A DNA stretch of 64,000 bases from NCBI GenBank assembly GCA_049518415.1, contig JBEKRX010000004.1, positions 62,001 to 126,000 of the forward strand. The letters run 5' to 3'. The notes beneath the pieces are model-generated. The model did not search any database. It saw nothing but the letters and a program-made list of their open reading frames with translations, and was not told the origin of the DNA. Below are positions 62,799 to 64,000 of this stretch, piece after piece (position 1 is the first letter of the stretch; the number at the start of each line of letters is the position of its first letter). The position numbers were made by a program, and so were the translations under genes. This DNA comes from CAVQND01 sp049518415. GTDB taxonomy: Bacteria; Verrucomicrobiota; Verrucomicrobiia; Limisphaerales; UBA8199.

Positions 62799-63554
62799 CT
62801 AATCGCTTTGGCCGACCACGGCAATCAGGTAGCGCAGTTCATCGTCCACTTCCCGGAAGTCGGCCACCGTGTGAGCTACTTCGGCGCGCAAGCGCTCCCG
62901 ATAACGCTCGCGCAAACGGTGCATCGCCCCGCGGACGGCGCCCTCCGTCATACCCAGGCGCCCGCCCCTTTGGGCATAGGAACTGGAGGCATCCCTGCCC
63001 CAGAGCAGGTCCGCCAGTTCCTCAAACAGGCGGCCGTGGCCGGCCCGAGTGTATTCCTGCTGCAGGTTCGCCAGCACCTGTTCCAGCAACGTCATGGCCC
63101 ACCGCTTCTCGTAGGCGCGCTCCGGTGTGAGCGTCGTGGCTGGTTCACGCGCATAGCGATGCTCGGCGTCTTCGTCGTCCAGGGAAAGGAACGCCGTTCC
63201 TCCACCCCGCTTGAGGCACTGAGCGCGCTTCCAATGGTTGGCCAGGAAATTCTGCAGCGAATGCAGCAGGAACGTGCGGAACTTGCCCCGCGCGGGGTCG
63301 GCCCGGCGGAAGGACTCCCTTTCGAGGAACAACGCGAAGAACTGCTGGGTCAAGTCCTGGCCGTCCTCCGGGCTGTAGCCGCGTCGTCGCACATAGACGT
63401 AGAGCGGGTACCAGTACGTGCGGCACAGTTTCCCCAAGGCCTCTGCCGCTTGGGGCGAAGCCGGATCACCCGCCGCGAGCACCACGCTCCAATGCGTCGT
63501 GGCGAATACGCCTCCGTGCGCCTCGGGTTCGGAATGTGATTGTTCCGTCCGCAC
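62799..63554 (-). CDS. ECF-type RNA polymerase sigma factor
   Basis: 251 residues. Region 2 is seen in WYPLYVYVRRRGYSPEDGQDLTQQFFALFLE and GKFRTFLLHSLQNFLANHWKRA; region 4.2 in GMTEGAVRGAMHRLRERYRERLRAEV, preceded by a long linker (about 110-170). The architecture matches the large ECF sigma factors that sit beside WD40 protein kinases in Planctomycetota and Verrucomicrobiota, where the kinase is thought to control them in place of a classic anti-sigma factor. No anti-sigma gene is nearby. A hairpin terminator (62755-62778) separates it from the kinase. Confidence 0.92.
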   Translation of the reverse strand: MRTEQSHSEPEAHGGVFATTHWSVVLAAGDPASPQAAEALGKLCRTYWYPLYVYVRRRGYSPEDGQDLTQQFFALFLERESFRRADPARGKFRTFLLHSLQNFLANHWKRAQCLKRGGGTAFLSLDDEDAEHRYAREPATTLTPERAYEKRWAMTLLEQVLANLQQEYTRAGHGRLFEELADLLWGRDASSSYAQRGGRLGMTEGAVRGAMHRLRERYRERLRAEVAHTVADFREVDDELRYLIAVVGQSD

Positions 63555-63638
63555 GGAGGCATTTAACCAAATTCAGCCGCCATGGCACGCCAAATCTCAA
63601 CGCCAGTGCGTCGCGCACCCACGCCTCAAGGGCGCAAG

Positions 63639-64000
63639 TCAGGGCGTCGGCGCCGGACTGCGGCCCGGCTGCGCTGGGCCAGGCGCGGCGGGGGCGAGGA
63701 AATCGAGGGCGGGGGGTTGGGCTGGCGGGGCGGGCAATTGGAGCAGGGACTGGAGCCTGGTTTTGGCGGTGATTTCCCCGCCCGTAGCCAGGTAGAACCA
63801 GCCGCCGGCCAGACCGGCATCAATGTTGTCGCGCGATTCCCAGGAGGCGTTCGAGGCCGTGAAACGCGCCTTGTCCAGCGCCTTCCACTCCCCCGGCACT
63901 GTCCGCACCCAGCCATTGCCGCAGCGCGCGCGCCGCGTTTCCCGCGCGCTGGCGCCGTCCCGCCGGAAGTCCTCGATGAACGAATAATACCCGCGGAGCG
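63639..64000 (-). CDS. C-terminal part of a DUF3472-type protein, cut by the window edge
   Basis: The frame is open from the right edge to a TGA ending at 63639, about 120 codons. It reads GYYSFIEDFRRDG, NGWVRTVPGEWKALDKARFTASNASWESRDNIDAGLAGGWFYLATGG. I recognise this as the end of DUF3472 proteins (pattern YYSFIEDFxRDGxSGxxxRxAxYGNGWV). It closes with a Pro/Ala-rich tail (PAPPAQPPALDFLAPAAPG). Such proteins are exported and may bind carbohydrate. The start and full length are outside the window. It lies 84 bp upstream of the sigma factor gene start. Confidence 0.75.
   Translation of the reverse strand, partial: LRGYYSFIEDFRRDGASARETRRARCGNGWVRTVPGEWKALDKARFTASNASWESRDNIDAGLAGGWFYLATGGEITAKTRLQSLLQLPAPPAQPPALDFLAPAAPGPAQPGRSPAPTP

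Overview
The window is high-GC bacterial chromosome and most likely comes from a Verrucomicrobiota bacterium of the Pedosphaera/Limisphaera type. This is inferred from gene content, not from a marker gene. The signs are prepilin-like proteins with an FTLIELLVVIA-type signal, a DUF1080 sugar hydrolase beside a sugar porter, an ECF sigma factor next to a Ser/Thr kinase with WD40 repeats, Ig-like and beta-propeller surface proteins, a decayed BspA-like leader, and intergenic spaces full of small palindromic repeats. Both window edges cut a gene (left: N-terminus of a membrane protein; right: C-terminus of a DUF3472-type protein).

Layout. 1-7 kb (minus strand): a TolB-like propeller, a histidine kinase and an OmpR-type regulator lie between two fragments of what looks like one YncE/alkaline-phosphatase gene. 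7-10 kb: sugar porter with a DUF1080 hydrolase, then a HARE-HTH-like protein divergent from dinD. 11-14 kb: DnaJ-type chaperone, NhaD/CitMHS-like transporter, orphan antitoxin-like gene, STAS-like protein. 14.7-15.4 kb: truncated GIY-YIG gene, a tRNA-Asn(GTT), a scrambled tRNA-Asn copy and a 73-bp tandem array made from the 5' part of that tRNA plus a 16-bp palindrome. 15.4-23.8 kb: mutM, phosphoribosyltransferase, pyrH, secreted protein, DUF6159 membrane protein, aspS, aldo/keto reductase, cupin, RRM protein. 23.9-32 kb: a GH36-like glycosidase carrying a 170-bp MITE-like element inside its reading frame, then GYF, DUF2939, DoxX and HEAT proteins. 32.9-35.2 kb: an envelope lipoprotein operon lpoB-COG3014-ycfL. 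35.5-43.7 kb: purS, purQ, a type IIG restriction-modification gene, purL, then gapA. 43.8-49.4 kb: msrA, gatB, a zinc-ribbon PQQ-like propeller protein and a prepilin-like protein. 49.5-53.6 kb: a low-GC islet, two transposase scars, a B12/radical SAM protein and gene remnants. 53.6-63.6 kb (minus strand): an ECF sigma factor, a WD40 kinase, a translationally coupled prepilin-like protein, a 14-repeat propeller protein and an Ig/esterase protein.

How parts fit together. purS, purQ and purL give the three parts of FGAM synthase. tRNA-Asn, aspS and gatB suggest, without proof, that Asn-tRNA is made by transamidation. LpoB, the COG3014 protein and YcfL are likely one outer-membrane/peptidoglycan set. 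The sigma/kinase/prepilin/propeller block looks like a regulated surface or secretion module. The most striking feature is repeat biology: at least five families of short inverted repeats. One is a 16-bp palindrome, TCCCGACnnGTCGGGA, found in tRNA-Asn copies and at the apex of the MITE. Another is a GAAGGnAAC inverted repeat that supplies the leader codons of prepilin-like proteins. Several repeats or insertions lie inside open reading frames (purL, the glycosidase, prepilins).
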